Shown here piece after piece: positions 27,062 to 40,159 of a stretch of DNA of 64,000 nucleotides. The stretch covers positions 806,001 through 870,000 of the forward strand of contig JAKJHU010000085.1 of NCBI GenBank assembly GCA_022316685.1, given 5' to 3'. The stretch is from Progne subis subis (taxonomy: Eukaryota; Chordata; Aves; Passeriformes; Hirundinidae). Position 1 is the first letter of the stretch. Each line of letters starts with the position of its first letter. The position numbers and the translations under genes were made by a program. The notes beneath the pieces were generated by a model, which was not told the origin of the DNA, ran no database searches, and was given only the letters and a program-made list of their open reading frames with translations.

Positions 27062-27349
27062 GGGCTCAGCTCAAGGTTACCTTCACGCCGCTCCGCAGCT
27101 GCCTCTGCTCTCCCTGCTGGTCCTTACATTAAATTATTCCCCGAAGTTGCCAGCATGGATGTGGGAAGAGGAGAATAAACAGGGGAGAGGCTTCTGGCAG
27201 GATTACATCCCCTTGTACCCCTCATTTCCCCGGCGGAGATGCTCCCGCACGAAGTCTGGGAAGGAGGATGAGGGTGAGGAGAGCTCTCTCCTGCCTGGCT
27301 CCCTCTAGGAAGCAAAACCCTTCCCAAACCAGCAGAAACCAGCGAGAAA

Positions 27350-28260
27350 TCCCTGCCGGGATGAGACGGGAATCATCAACTCCCGCAAAGCCGCGGCGGG
27401 CGGGGGGGACCCGGAGCCCCCCCAAATTCCCGCAGCCTCCGCTTCCCGTGCACAATTCCCGGCGGGCCGGGGTCCTGCCGACCCCCGGCTCGCTGAGCTT
27501 CGTGATCCTTTTTATCTCCTATTTTTTTTTTTTTTTTTTCATTTTATTTTGCGCAGGGGGTGGGTGCTGGTGTTCGTTTCCTTCTCTTATTTCGTGCTTG
27601 CTAATTTGGGTTGGTTTGGGTGTTTGATTTTTTGGGTTTTGTTGTTTTGTTTTTTTTTTTTCCCCCCCTTTAGCCGCGGTTTTACTGCTCTTCCCGCCCT
27701 CCCCCGAGCCCTTTTTCCTCCCCCTCCTCCTCCTCACCGTCCCCGGGCCCTGTTCCCGGCCGCCGCCGCTCCATCCATCGCTCCATCCATCCATCCCTCC
27801 GTGCCTCCATCCGCGGCCGCCCCCGGGGGTGGCGGGGGGAGCTCCGGGCGCTGCCCTCGGCCCGGCCCCGCTGCCGGGGGGGCTCTGACGGCGCCGGTAC
27901 CGCTCGGAGCCGCGGTTCCGGTGGCGGCCGAGGAGAGCCCGGCCCGGCCCGGCCGCTGCCGCTCGGTTCTGCCCGCGGCCGCTGCCGGCGCCGCTTCTTA
28001 ACGCGTCCATGCAGCGGCTCCGCTCCCTCCGCCGGCTGCCGGCCTTAACCCCTTCCCTCCCGCCGGCCCCGCGGCAGCTTTTTTGTAAAATTTATTTATT
28101 GTTTTCCCTGTTTTTCGCCGCCGGGAAGCGGTTCTGGGGTGGCTCCGGCCCCGCTGATGCGCCCGAAGCGGGGGATGCTGAGGGTCTGGATCGTCCCTCC
28201 CGGGAATCTGCTTCCATCCTCCCGGCGTTCGGGGCCGGCCCGAGAGTGACCGGGATGGAG
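27350..28260. promoter_or_regulatory. CpG-rich island, candidate promoter
   Basis: A dense run of CG dinucleotides (ccggcccggccgctgccgctcgg, gcggccgcccccggg and similar) stands out from the AT-rich flanks at 26.55-26.75 and 28.3-28.55 kb. It contains CCATC runs and no recognisable coding exon. It lies upstream of WSCD2 and just beyond the TATA candidate, so a promoter role is plausible. Confidence 0.6.
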
Positions 28261-28458
28261 GCAGCGAGGATTAAAGCCGCGCTTAAAAAGATAAATGAAT
28301 AAATGTAAAGGCGGAGATGAAGGCGTACGCTCGATATATATTCACATCTGTAGATGGAAATGCATATACGTGATCTAAATAAATATATCGCGGCTAAAGG
28401 CATCAAAATTAACAGATGTATATGGTGGGCTTGTTTGCATTTGTGGATTTTTAAATAT

Positions 28459-28525
28459 TATTTTATTTTATTTTATTTTATTTTATTTTATTTTATTTTA
28501 TTTTATTTTATTTTATTTATTTATT
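28459..28525. repeat. (TTTTA)n pentanucleotide
   Basis: About 13 copies of TTTTA at the AT-rich right edge of the CpG-rich segment. Confidence 0.92.
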
Positions 28526-30014
28526 TGTTGTGCCGTTCGTCCAATTTAAAATGAATCCCAAAACTTCCCCAGCCTGGGAATAAGAATAAAAAAGAAAAAC
28601 TGCGACCCTGAAGGGATTAAAGCGAGCGGATTTTTTTTTTTTTTTCCCCTCACCCCTTTTATCGCCAACTTTAATCACCGCAGGGGGATTTTTAGGGGAG
28701 TGGCGGTGGCGGCTGGGACCCGGTGCTGGCTCTGCTGCGATCCCAGTCCCTCCGAATTCCCGGCTCTGATCCCAATCCCTCAGCATTGCCGGCTGCGGCA
28801 CACAGCGAGTCCCTCCAGGTGAGGAGAAAATTCCAAAAGGCTCCAGAGGAAACTCCTGCGCCTGAAGCCGATTAAGGCAGCGCCTTCTCCCAAATCTTTG
28901 GGAATCTCCGCTCCCAGGGCGGAATTTTCCGGGTGCCGGGGCAGCGGAGGGGGATCCAGCACCTCCCCAGGGGTTCACCCCGCTGGGATCCCCACTTCCT
29001 GGAGCCCCTGGTGGGAGCCCCGGGAGCACAGCCGCCGAGGGAGGGATGGATCCTGCGGGGGGAAGGCGCGGCCTCGTCCCGATCCATGCGGGATCCGGGA
29101 GCATCCACGTGCCAGGAGCCATTGACACCGCCCCGGGCAGGCGCAGGGAAGCGCCTGGACCGCGGCGCTCGTTTCCATAGGAAACCAGGCTGGGAATGCT
29201 GCCTCGGCTCCAGTCCGGGGGCTGAGGAGCTGTTTTGTACTATTTTAATCCTCCCGGGGTTTTGTTCCCTGGATTCGGCCGCACGGCGCTCCCTCTCTCC
29301 AGCCAAGCTCTGGGAATTGCGGGAATGAGGGGAGAAAAACCTGCCACGGGCTGGATCCCACTGCCCAAGGCTCCACAAACTCTCCCAATATTCCCCCAAA
29401 GCCCAGCGATTCTTCCTTGTATTCCATAAAAACTGGGATATCCTCTCCCTCCGCAGCTCCCCCGCGGGCTGTTTGCAATTCCAGCCTTCCCCATCTGTTG
29501 GAATCAAGTTTGTCTTCCCAGGATCCTCCCGGGACACCAAATCTATTTTCCTTACGGACCGTGGTGTAGTGGAAGCGATTCCCAATCCCTGCTCCCGGCG
29601 ATGCTGCACCAGGAGGACCCAATTCCGCAGGGTTTTGGGGAATTTATCCCAAAGACATCGACAAGGGAGCTTTGACCTTGGCCTGAAGTGCCCCCAGATA
29701 AATCCCTACGTCAGGGAGGCTGGATTTTGAGCCAGAAGTGATTGTGGAGGTTCCTGGCACTGGCTTTATCCAGGGAAACAGAGCCAGCGCCTGGCACTGG
29801 AGTGGCTTTCACTGGAAAAGGGCAAATTCTGGGTCCCCACCTCTGTGGGGACACCGCAGTGGCCGTCCCCTGCTCCCCACCACCGCAGGCCTCGCTCGTG
29901 GGCATTTAAAAACATTCCAATTGCCCGAGGGCTCGGGAAAGAGAGGACGCAGTGCATGATTAATATTGAAAAAGCTGCATCCAATCCCATTTGGAGGATT
30001 AGGAAGTGCCAGAT

Positions 30015-30041
30015 CACACACACACACACACACACACACAA
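30015..30041. repeat. (CA)n dinucleotide
   Basis: About 13 perfect CA units, intergenic. Confidence 0.95.
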
Positions 30042-31365
30042 CGGAAAAAGCTGGGAACAGGATGGCTGGAAAGATCCTCAGCCGAAAGGTCAGAATCTCC
30101 AATTTAAATGGAGACACTGGAAAGATTCCTGGTGCTGTTTTGCTGTGCTCCGTAACGAGCCGGGACGCGGGAGAAAAATTTGGGATTGGAGTCACATCTG
30201 GGGCCTTTTGGGATGGGAAATTCAGCTTTTTAGGAGATTTTTTTGGGTTGTTTTTTTTGCCAAGGGGGTGCAGGGTACAGCTGGAGGGGAGATTCTCTCC
30301 TGCTGGTCCCTGACATTCCCAAGGCAGATGCTGGAGCAGCATCCCAGGGATTTTCCAGAGGTTTTCCCTTCTTCCTGAGGGTGAAGCTGTGCTTGTACTT
30401 CCAGGTCTGGGTTATCAGGGAGGTGACATCCAGGGAAGGGCAGGATAAGGATCCTCATCTCATTTACTGACGTGTTTGTGTCCCTGCTGACCTCCCAGGG
30501 TGGAAAACTTCCCTGCAATCCCTGTTTTTCCAGGACTGGGGCTGAGTTATCAGGGAGCAGCTGATTAAAAGTCAATAATTAGCAAACCTTGTGCTCTGGG
30601 CGCCCTTGGTCCACCCGAGCTGTGAGGAGCAGGAGCGGGAATAATGCCCAGGAATCAGGAAAGCTGTGGGATAATGAGCTCCTGCTGCCACGTTCTTTTC
30701 CTTTTCCACATTCATTTTCCCAGCGGTACAACTTGGGCAGGAACAAGCTGGAATCACTGAAAAGGGGCTGAGCAGTTTTCCTGATGGGTTTGGATTGCTT
30801 TTAGGGATCAATTTTGGGATCTGGAGGGGGTTGGAGGCAGGAGATCCACGCGAGCGCTGAAAAGGACGGAGCAGCCCCTGGCAGCTGTGGGGGGAATATT
30901 GGGAAGCCTCTCTTAGGAATGGGAATCCAGCGCCCTCTGATCCCCCCGGAGCTGCTGAAATCTTTCCCTAAATTCTGGCCTTTCCCTGCTCCCCGCCGAG
31001 AAGCAGCCAGGGCTCCCTGGGAATTCCATGAGCCTCTCCCAGGAAGCATTCCCGCACCTCCCCTGCCCTGCTTTTCCTTAATTAACTCCTTAGGATGCCG
31101 GTGACAGGGATGGCTCCAGCGGGGAGCCGCTCGCTCTGCCGGCGCGGGCAGTGATGGATGCCCAATTCCTGCTGCCTGCAATCCCAAAACAAGGTGCAAA
31201 TCCCGGGTCATCCTAGGGAAAAAAAGAGGGGAAAAATAGGAATCGGGATGATGTAATGCTCAGGATGATCGTGGAGCCGGGAGTTTGGACGGGGAGTTCC
31301 CGAGTCTTGACGTTGGTTTTGTGATTATTTGGAGTTTGTGATTATTTGGAGTGGGGGGAATTAAT

Positions 31366-31401
31366 AAAACAAACAAACAAACAAACAAACAAACAAACAA
31401 G
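31366..31401. repeat. (AAAC)n tetranucleotide
   Basis: About nine AAAC units, intergenic. Confidence 0.95.
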
Positions 31402-31820
31402 AAAGGGGCAACCGTGTGGATTAAAGCTGGAAAGAAGAGGATTAAGGGATTGAAGGGAAAAGAAGTGCTGGGAATGCAGATGGAGGGGATATTTCCCCCT
31501 TTCAGCCACTCTGCCTCTGGGAAAATGGGGGGGGGGGGGGGAAAAAAGATTTTGATAAGCTCTTTAAAAAATTCGTGAGGTTTCCAGCACCGTGTTTGTT
31601 TATCTTTTTTTTTTGCCCCAGGGATAAACTCCTGGAATACCACATCCCGTTTGTCAGCGGGGCCCGAATCAGATTGTCCTGCTAATAAATTATAAAAAAC
31701 AGTTTGGGATTGTGCTGCTGGCAGAGGACAGGGGGGGATTTTGGGTCAGGAAAGGAAGATTTAGGGCCGGAGGGGATGGTCTGGGGGGGAGGGGATGGCT
31801 CAGGGGAAGAGCGGGATGCT

Positions 31821-31980
31821 CCATCCCACCTGGCCTTGGACACCTCCAGGGATCCAGGGGCAGCCGAAGCTTCTCTGGGCACTCCCCACCCTCCCGGGGA
31901 AGGATTTCTTCCTGAAATCCAGCCTAAATCTTTCCTTTTTTCATTTAAAACCATCCTCCCTTGTCCTCAGCCAGAGCGAT
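31821..31980 (-). mobile_element. CR1 LINE 3' fragment
   Basis: Reverse-orientation CR1: cctggccttggacacctcc, gaaggatttcttcctgaaat and aaaaccatcctcccttgtcc. Intergenic. Confidence 0.78.
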
Positions 31981-32648
31981 TTTCTCCTCAGACACAAAGC
32001 ATTCCTTAAGCCAGCCCGAAATTCCTAGGCGATGGGCATTTTGCACTCCATTCGGCTGCTTCCAGCAGATTTTGGGCTCAGGGCTTTGTTTTCCAGAGCT
32101 GGTGAAATCCAAAATGTGATGGAGATTCCCGTCAAGGGTGTCCTGAATATTCCTGGTGCTCCATGAGGATGGGAGGCACATCCCGGCTCAGCACCTTCCC
32201 TTTGAACTTCAAAAAGGGATCGAATTTCCATTTCTTCCCGCTAATTCATGGATCTGGGTTTGCCTTTCACGTGTTGGAGCTTTCGAGCTGCCCTCGGAGC
32301 TCAGCCGTGCCGCGGCCTGCCAGCAGAATCCACGGACAGCTCCTGGATTCCCTCGTGCCCCACAAACTTTCGGAGGAGAAAAATGTTTGAAGGAGGGGAG
32401 TTTTTGGGCCTTTTGGAGGGGCGAGGGGTTTGGATCAGCGAGGGGTTCCCCATCTGTGCCCAGCCTGGAAGGGCAGCGTGTCCTGGATGCAGCAGCGGGA
32501 TGCAGGGAAAGAAATATTCCAGGAATTCCTGGGAGCCTCAGGGATGGAAATTTTCCAGTGAACCTTTGGAGTTTTGGACTTAGCTAAGGTTGCTCCTGGC
32601 TGTGGCGCTTTTGGTCTGGATCGGGACATTCCCAGCTGGAGCAGGTCC

Positions 32649-32718
32649 CCAAATCCTGGTGGCAAGTCCCCAAATCCTGGTGGCAAGTCCCCAAATCCTG
32701 GTGGCAAGTCCCCAGATC
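32649..32718. repeat. 21-bp tandem repeat, 3-4 copies
   Basis: Unit ccccaaatcctggtggcaagt. Intergenic. Confidence 0.88.
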
Positions 32719-35599
32719 CTGGCAGCAGCGCGGGTGTTTGGCTGGGGGGAGCAGAGGAACCATCTGTGTGCTCAGGGCTCATCCTGACGCTTCCATGGAG
32801 CTGTGAATCCAGAGGCAAAGCTGCTGCCACAGGATTTTGGCTCTTCCCTCAGCTCTGGCCGATAAAGGAGCCGTGAGCTGCTCCTCACCCTCTCCGGGGC
32901 AGGTTTGCACTCCAGAGGGGGAAAAGCTGCACAACAGTTAGGCAAATCCAGATTTCTTCCAATGTGGAATGTGGGGAAACTCAGGGAAACCTTCCAAAAT
33001 CCCCATTTTGCCCCATTTTGCTGTCCTCCCTTGGCAGCTCCCGGCAGAGGGACGCACGAGGGGCATCCCAGGGCCGGGGTGAGGGCGGTGGGATTGGTGC
33101 CACACCGTGTGACGCTCCCCAGGCAGGGGTGACATGGCTCCCACACAACAGGAGGAGATCCCAGGGGTTCCCAGGGGATCCCAGGGGTTCCCAGGGGTGT
33201 CCTCAATCTTTCCTGCCTGGATCCGGAGCCCCAGAGCACCCGGCAAAGCTGCTCCTGGCCCGAGAGCTCCCAGCACGACGATTCCCGAGCCTGGCCAACG
33301 GCAGGAGATCACGGAGCTTTGGAGCAGACACGTGGAATGGCTGCGTCCTACTTTTGGAGACCAGAATCCAGTTTAAAAAAAAAAAAAAACGGATAAAGCC
33401 GCTGTTGTGGTGAGAGTAAATACAGCAATCAGCTCTTCTGGAGCGCTCCGAGTGACAAAGCCCTGCCGGGGTGACATCCCCACGGCCTGGCATGTCCCCT
33501 GGGAATATGGAAAAGGATTTGTTTGCCCCCCAGAGTCTCCTTCTCCCTGCTGGGGAAGCATCTCCAGAAGCGTTTCAGGCTGACACAAGCAGGGGCTCCT
33601 CTCCTTCCCTTGGGATGAGCAGCCAGCTTCTCCTTGGCTGTGTCCTCCTCTTTGTCCTTGTGTCCCTTGAGCTCCTATCGCTGTCCCTGTCCCCATCCCG
33701 TTCCCATCCCTCATTCCCGGTTCAGCCCCATTTCTCACCGCCATCCTAACCCCCATCCCCATCCCACTTTCAGCATTCCCAACCCATCCAGGGAAGTGGA
33801 GATTCCCCTCCCTGACCATGACCCCTCCCTCAGCCATCAGTGCCCAAACTGGAATCAATTAAAACCCCTTAATCACCCAGGGGAGGCAAAGGGAGCTGGA
33901 GCAGCAGGTGCTGCTGGGGTTCATTCCCAACATTTCCCCCGGGAATTCTGTGACTCAGCCGTGGATTCGCTGCCTGTGCTCCATTATCCCCAATCAATAG
34001 AACAGTTATTACTTAATGGGCCGAAATTGTCCTTCTGAGGGCCCGGATCTGCCTGTTCTGGCACTGCTAATTGGGGGGGCCGCTTAATGAAAATGTAAAT
34101 CCAGGCCCATTAATCAAACAATTATTTGGGAACCACGAGACAGCCGGCGCTGAACCTAATTAAGAAATAAACAAAGTTAATCAGCGAGCAGAAAGCATTT
34201 ACTAATCAGACAGGTACGTCGCAAGCGAGAAATATCAGGCCTTTGTTTATTAAACATTCCCAAACCTGCTCCTCTCCTCAGTAACCCGACATTCCGGCTC
34301 CCAGGAAGGCACATCCCGGTTTATTAAAGCATTTGTTCTGCTTTAGGGTCCGCTGGGCACCGCAGAACAGAAATTTATTACTCCGCCAGGAAGAATAATT
34401 GCATCAATTTCAAGTAATAGGGCCAGGGCCCCGTCGGGGACAGGGGGTGGCACCTGATCCTGGGGCGGTTTGGGTTTGATTGTTGGCGTTTAGAGCTCAC
34501 CCAGCTCCGAGGTGAATTCTGATAAAAACTGGAGGATTGCAAAGTGACATTTCCCTTCCTGGAAAACCCGCTTGCCCGTCACAATTCTGGGATAAATGGG
34601 AATATTCGCTCCGAACTTCCTCCTGCACACCGCCACTTCCCATCACCTCCAATATTTCCAAAAATAGGAAAAGCTTCAGGTCCCTAAGCTGCCTTTCAGT
34701 TTCCCCTTTGGCCCTGCAGCGGGGCTGGGATGTGGTCCTGGGGTTTTATCCGTAAATCCCGTGCCTAGGCAGGATTCTGGTGCTCCCATCCTGTTCCTGC
34801 TCCTTTCCATCTCTGGGATGGAGAGGGGTGGGATGGCGCTGAAATCCCTGGGATTGAGGGGTGCAAGGAGGAGACCCCAGCCTTGATACCCCTAAGCTCA
34901 TCCCAATCCCTTTTCCCTCCGCCTTTCTCCCCAGCTCCTCGTGGGATGCTGACAAGGGTTCCAAGTCGATGAGGGGAAACAAAGACACGGAAAACAACGC
35001 GGGATGGACGAACCTTGCGCTGCCACCACCGCCAGCTGTCCCGTGTAGGGGTGGCCCTGCTGTCCCCCCCTCCTCCTGTCACTCCCTGCCCCGGGGACAG
35101 CGGCCAGTGGCCACTTCCAGGAGCACAGGAGGCTTTTCCAGCACTTTCGTCTGGAAGGACCGTGAGATTCCAGGGACTGGGACAGGTGGGAGCGACCCAG
35201 GCGGGTCCCCGCGTCGCACCAGCAGGTTCCCAACCTGTGGATTCGGCTCCTCCCCCGCGGCCCCGGGATGATTTCCAGGGCACCAACGCCGTCCCCGTGT
35301 CGTTTTTCAAACAATTAAAGATAAAGAGGCCCGAGCGCAGCTCGCCTTCCAGCGTCAACGCCGCTGCCAAATATCATCACGTCAGCGCCGCTCGTGAAAC
35401 AAAGGGAGATCGATAAAATTCCCACCCCGGGAGAGCAGCTCCGGCCCGGGGTTATCCCGGTGCGCCCGAGCCTGACACCTCCTGTGAACCCTTCCCAGGG
35501 ACCTGCTGGGCTTCGCTTTCCCTTCTCCTGGGTTTCTAATTCAGCAGCTGGTTAATGGGCTTTGCTCCGTTCTTCCGCTTCCTCCGCGAATCCCCAAAA

Positions 35600-35800
35600 A
35601 ATTCGGGTTGGAAGGGAGTTTAAAATCCATCCCGGTCCTCCCCGTGTTATTTTCCACTATCCCAGGTTGCTCCAAGCCCTGTCCAACCTCACCTTGAGCC
35701 CTCCCAGGGATGGAAGGAGTCCGTTTCTCAGGGATTTAGCCCACCTTGATTACACCTGGCAGCTTTCCCTTAGGCAGGTTCTCATTCCCACTTTTCCTGC
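35600..35800 (-). mobile_element. CR1 LINE 3' fragment
   Basis: Reverse-orientation CR1: cgggttggaagggagttta, ttccactatcccaggttgct and ccctgtccaacctcaccttg. The right boundary is approximate. Intergenic. Confidence 0.7.
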
Positions 35801-37149
35801 CGGTCTCCAAAGCCTTTTTTCCCTGAAAACTTTCCAGCTGCTCGATCGCAGCCGACTTGCGAGGCCGAGACATTTAAAACACCGGGGATGAAAGGTGTGA
35901 GCTCCAGCAAGGTGGAAACTCATCCTTTGGGAGAGTTTTGGAGATAAGGCCGAGCCTGAATTCCCCCTCTGGAAGTCCCACCTGCCTTTCCAACGGAGCG
36001 GGAGTCACACGGAGCTGAATAACTTGGATTTTAAAAGGGAAAATGCTCTTTGTTAGCCGCTGAATAAAGCCCTGATTTGCCGAGGCCCCGGAGATCTTGG
36101 CGGCGGCGCTCAGGGTTTCCATGGCAGGGCTCTTATCGGGGAGATAGCGATCAGCTCCTCAGCTCGCCCGGCTGGCCCCTAATTAACGAGGCTGACCCTC
36201 ATCAGGGAACAAAGAGGAGTGACAGAGACACCCGTGAATTTCTCAGGCTCCTTCCCTCTCAAATTCAGCCCGTCCTGTTTACAGACACCCCCAAGGCTTC
36301 TCCCCTTGACCCAACCTGAATTAATTTTTTTTCCTCCTTTTTGTCTCTCGCAGCTTTCATTCCCAGTGCTGTCCCAATCAAGGCGAGCCTTTTTGTTTGG
36401 ACAGCTTTTGAAAGGAGTTTGTGGGGATTTTTTTCCCAGCAAACCTGAGAAATCCGTTATTTCTGCAGCCCGAATGGATTCGGGGAGCTGCTCAAATCTC
36501 TGAAAGCAGAACACTGTGGTTTTCCAGCCCGATTCCAGCTGCTCCCTCCAGCCTGGAATGCAGCTGCCGGCATCCCACTGCCTGATCTTCCCAACCCGCC
36601 TGTGACCTTTCGGTGGGGAGGCTTGCATTCCATGCCCAGCATTCCCAAAATGTCCCCAAAGGAGCCGTGTCCGTGTCCCACGCTCCGAGGATGCCCGAGT
36701 TCCATCCCGCTCCTGCCAGGCCCATATTCCGACTCCCAGCTGGTACCAACTCCAGCTGCATGCCAGGAAAATGCGGTTTTCCAGCTCCTGGTGCAGCAGC
36801 AGGATGGAAAGGGCTGGATCCACATGGCAGGGAGTGGGATGTGGGAATAACATCCCGTCTAAACCCACTCCCTGCCGGTTTAAACCAATTCCCCGTGTCC
36901 TGGACAATGCTGCTCTTTGAGCCACAGGGAAGAGCTGGGACAAGCTGAGCACCACAGCCAGGCTGGAATGGAGCAGTGCTGGTTGGAAAACAGCAAAGCC
37001 ACGGGATGATGGGAGCAGGGTGGAAAAGGTCGGATTTTTGTGCTCGTTTCTAATGAAATGAAATGCTGCTTTCCACGCTGGGCAGCGCGGGCAGGTGAAC
37101 AAATTATCCCAGCTGAGACTGGCATTGGGACTGTTCCCGTGTGCTGGAG

Positions 37150-37284
37150 ATCCCATCCCATCCCATCCCATCCCATCCCATCCCATCCCATCCCATCCCA
37201 TCCCATCCCATCCCATCCCATCCCATCCCATCCCATCCCATCTCATCCCCTCCCATCCCATCCCCTCCCATCCCATCCCATCCC
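37150..37284. repeat. (CCCAT)n pentanucleotide array
   Basis: About 25 units with CTCAT and CCTCCCAT variants on the right side. Intergenic; same strand orientation as the other three CCCAT arrays. Confidence 0.95.
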
Positions 37285-37289
37285 TCATT

Positions 37290-39800
37290 CCCATTCCATC
37301 TCCTGGGGCCTCTCCCAGTACAAACCAGTCACCAGTTAATGTTCAAGCTGTGCTTAACCAGACTCCCTTTCCTTTTCCAATTCCCTTCCCATTATCCCGT
37401 GCTAATTTTCTGTGGAGTCTGTTGTAATCCGGGATCCGTGGCAGCTGCTGACCACTCCTCTCTCCAACTGCCTTCAGTCACACTCCCATTTTGCAGCCTG
37501 CAAGAAAAATAATAATAACAAATAGCTGATATTCATTGTATGGATTTTTCTTCCCCCAAAAATGTCAGGAATTTCACACAACCACTAAAGCACGGCTCTG
37601 AATTTCGCTGGCACGGGAGGAGCTGAGCATCCCCTGGGGGTCTCCAGTGGCCTCTCCCACTCAAGATCCAAGATTCCCCTGCGGGAAAAAACACCCCAAA
37701 ACTCAGCTTCTCCCAGGAAAATCCTCATGGCCTCTCCAGATGCCTTCACCACTGCAGTGGCCACTAACCCAGAGGAGGTGGTGGCCAAGCTCTGGGCGCT
37801 GGAGTGGAAAGAAAACATTTTATTTTAGGCTGAGGACCGATGAGATGAAAGCCATTGATCCCAGTAATTACATTGTTATCTCTGCCCTGGGAGATAAAGA
37901 GATTTCTCCCCACTGGCTTTTGGAAAAGCTGGGCTCAAAAGCGGATAGAGGAGGGATTTATTTATTTGAGCTCCTCGATTTTTCTAAGTGAAATTTTAAA
38001 GAGGAAAAGCATGGTTTATTTACTTTAATTTTTTTTCCCCCCCTCAGGAGATGGGGAGCCAGGGCATGTTTCCTGCTCAGTGTGCTCCAGGATCAGACAG
38101 GAGATGAGGAGAGCTCCGTAACATGGAATTTTTATCGAATTATCCCACAGGAGGTGATCAGGAAACAGCACTGCAGGGCATCAGCTGGGTCACTGGTGGC
38201 TGCTGTGACCTCCTGGAGCCACGGGAGCCTTGGAGAGGAGCCACTTCAGGAGCAGAATGTCACCGAGACACACAAAGCAGTCACACGCAGACAAGAGATT
38301 TTGCAAAGCAGAGGTCCTTCCAATCCCAGCTCACTGCTGAGAGAGCGGAGAGAGGAGGAAGAGAGCCCCTTTGTTTATTCTTTACTTTTTATACCTTTGT
38401 GGGTCTAGCAGAAGATTGGCTTTTTGGGGTTTCCACCCCTCAGCCTCAGTGGCCAGACCAATTGTCAGTTACAATTGTTTTCAGGTCAGAAATATGCAAA
38501 CAAAGGACAGAGAATGAAAAACAAAGGATTTGTTTATGTTACATCTGTGGGAAAGGTAGAAAACTGCTCTAATATTGTACAGTAACTAAAAGATCTGACT
38601 CCATTATGAAATTCAAAAGGCTAAATAAAAAACTCAGAAAAACCAGGGTAACAGCAGAACAAGAGCCCGAGGCTTTGCCAACACCTCCATGCCACGGCTT
38701 TTTCCAGGGATGGTCCTGGACCCTCTCCCAGATCAGCCAAGGACCTGCCTCAGGTCCTGGCAGCTGCTGGAGCTGCTGCTGCCATCCCCATTTCCCAGCC
38801 CCTAGGATGAAGGGCAAACTGGAATTGATTTCCTAACCGCTGTTAATTCCTGCTCCTGACTGGCCTGGCCAGAACCAGGATGAGAGAATCCATTGATTGC
38901 TCCAAAGGTCCAAACCCCGTTAGCACAGGAGGGAGGTGGCTGGAAGAGCAGAATGGTTCAGAGGTGCTGAGATGGAATTAAAACCTACAGCAGCAGGAGA
39001 TCCAAAGGATGGTCCTGAGCAAGCCCAATTTGCAATCCAAGGATTTCCTTCCAGAGAGGCTGAGAAGAAAATGGGAGGGAAAACGGGAATTAGAGGGAAT
39101 AAAGGATCCTCTCTTATTCCCATGGATTTGGGCTGAATCCCTCTTTGGAATCATTTTCCACTCAGGAATTCATCATCCATTTGGGAACGCCTCATCCACA
39201 AACACTCCATCACCTTCATCCCAGAGAATCCTCATCCCAGTCTTCATCTGGAACTGGATGGTCTCTGCTGGGACCCTTTGGATTGGATTTTTGGCTGGGA
39301 CCTCTCTGCTGAGATCTCTTGGACGGGACTGGAATTCCTCCACCAGGATTTCTCTGCTGGCCCCTTGCTGGGCAGGGAATGAAAAAAAGAGGAGAGGGGA
39401 AAAAAAAAAATCAATGAGAAGGACTTGAGGCTGGAAAACAAAAACCATAAAAAAAAGTTAAAGCTCGATTTTTCAGGCTGCTGGGCTTCCCTGGGAACAT
39501 TTTTCCCAGAGGAAAAAGCCTCAATTCTTCCCTGAGCTGAAGGTTTGGAAGAGAAGCAGCGCTCGGAGCGGGGTGCGGTTGCCCCCCAAATTCCCGAATT
39601 CCTGGAGGTAGCGGCACATCCTTCCGGCACCGTCTTCCCGCTGCATCCCTGGAGCTCCACTGACATCTGCCGCTGTCTCTGGGCATCGCCACCGGCCCGG
39701 CCGCCGCCGCCTCCCGCTCCCGGTGCGGCCGCACGGAGAGAGCGATGTCCCCGATGTCCCCAGCCCGCGGCCTCCTGGGGCTCCTGCCAGCCCTGCCCTG
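37290..39800. other. Intergenic with one solo LTR
   Basis: Apart from LTR-A copy 3, no exon or repeat family recognised. Open frames here have no recognisable protein and no codon pattern distinct from the background. Confidence 0.5.
38258..38653 (-). mobile_element. Solo LTR-A copy 3 (ERVK-like), reverse orientation
   Basis: A 396-bp element, read on the minus strand TGTTACCC...GGTGACA, bounded by the 6-bp duplication GCAGAA (38252-38257 and 38654-38659). Intergenic. No internal viral genes. Confidence 0.92.
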
Positions 39801-40159
39801 GTGTTGGGGGTTAAGTTTTCCTGTGGAATTTTTCCCCCCCCATAAGTTGCTAGGAGGCTAAATACGAACGCTTAAAGGGTGCTTGACCCACACAAAAGAA
39901 GTGGATCGCTTGGTTTAGGAGGGAGGGAAAGGATCGGGGACTCCGGGAGCTGAGGGTGGTTCTGCTCGCTGCTCTCGGTTTTGGAGAGGACGGCTGGGGG
40001 ACTGCTGGCTGTGTGAGGAGTCCGCTGTTAACGAAGGGTCCGGTCCTGGGAATTCTGTCATCTGCTGGAGCACCCAGGAATTTGGAGTTTTTTCACCTGC
40101 CTTGCTGGAGCTGGGCCAGCCCCGTCCAGCCACTGCAGCTTCTTCAGCACTGCTCACTT

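Larger units (their letters stand above)
28530..37140. other. Intergenic, two CR1 pieces and candidate non-coding elements
   Basis: No coding exon recognised. The repeat-free AT-rich block 34,060-34,420 holds many ATTA, ATTAAT and TTTATT cores and is the best candidate for a conserved regulatory element here; 35,285-35,410 is a smaller one. Confidence 0.45.

Noticed and set aside
27519..28010. 163-residue minus-strand frame in the CpG-rich segment
   Set aside because: Arg/Gly/Ala-rich translation expected of any GC-rich DNA; no recognised domain and several alternative frames equally open.
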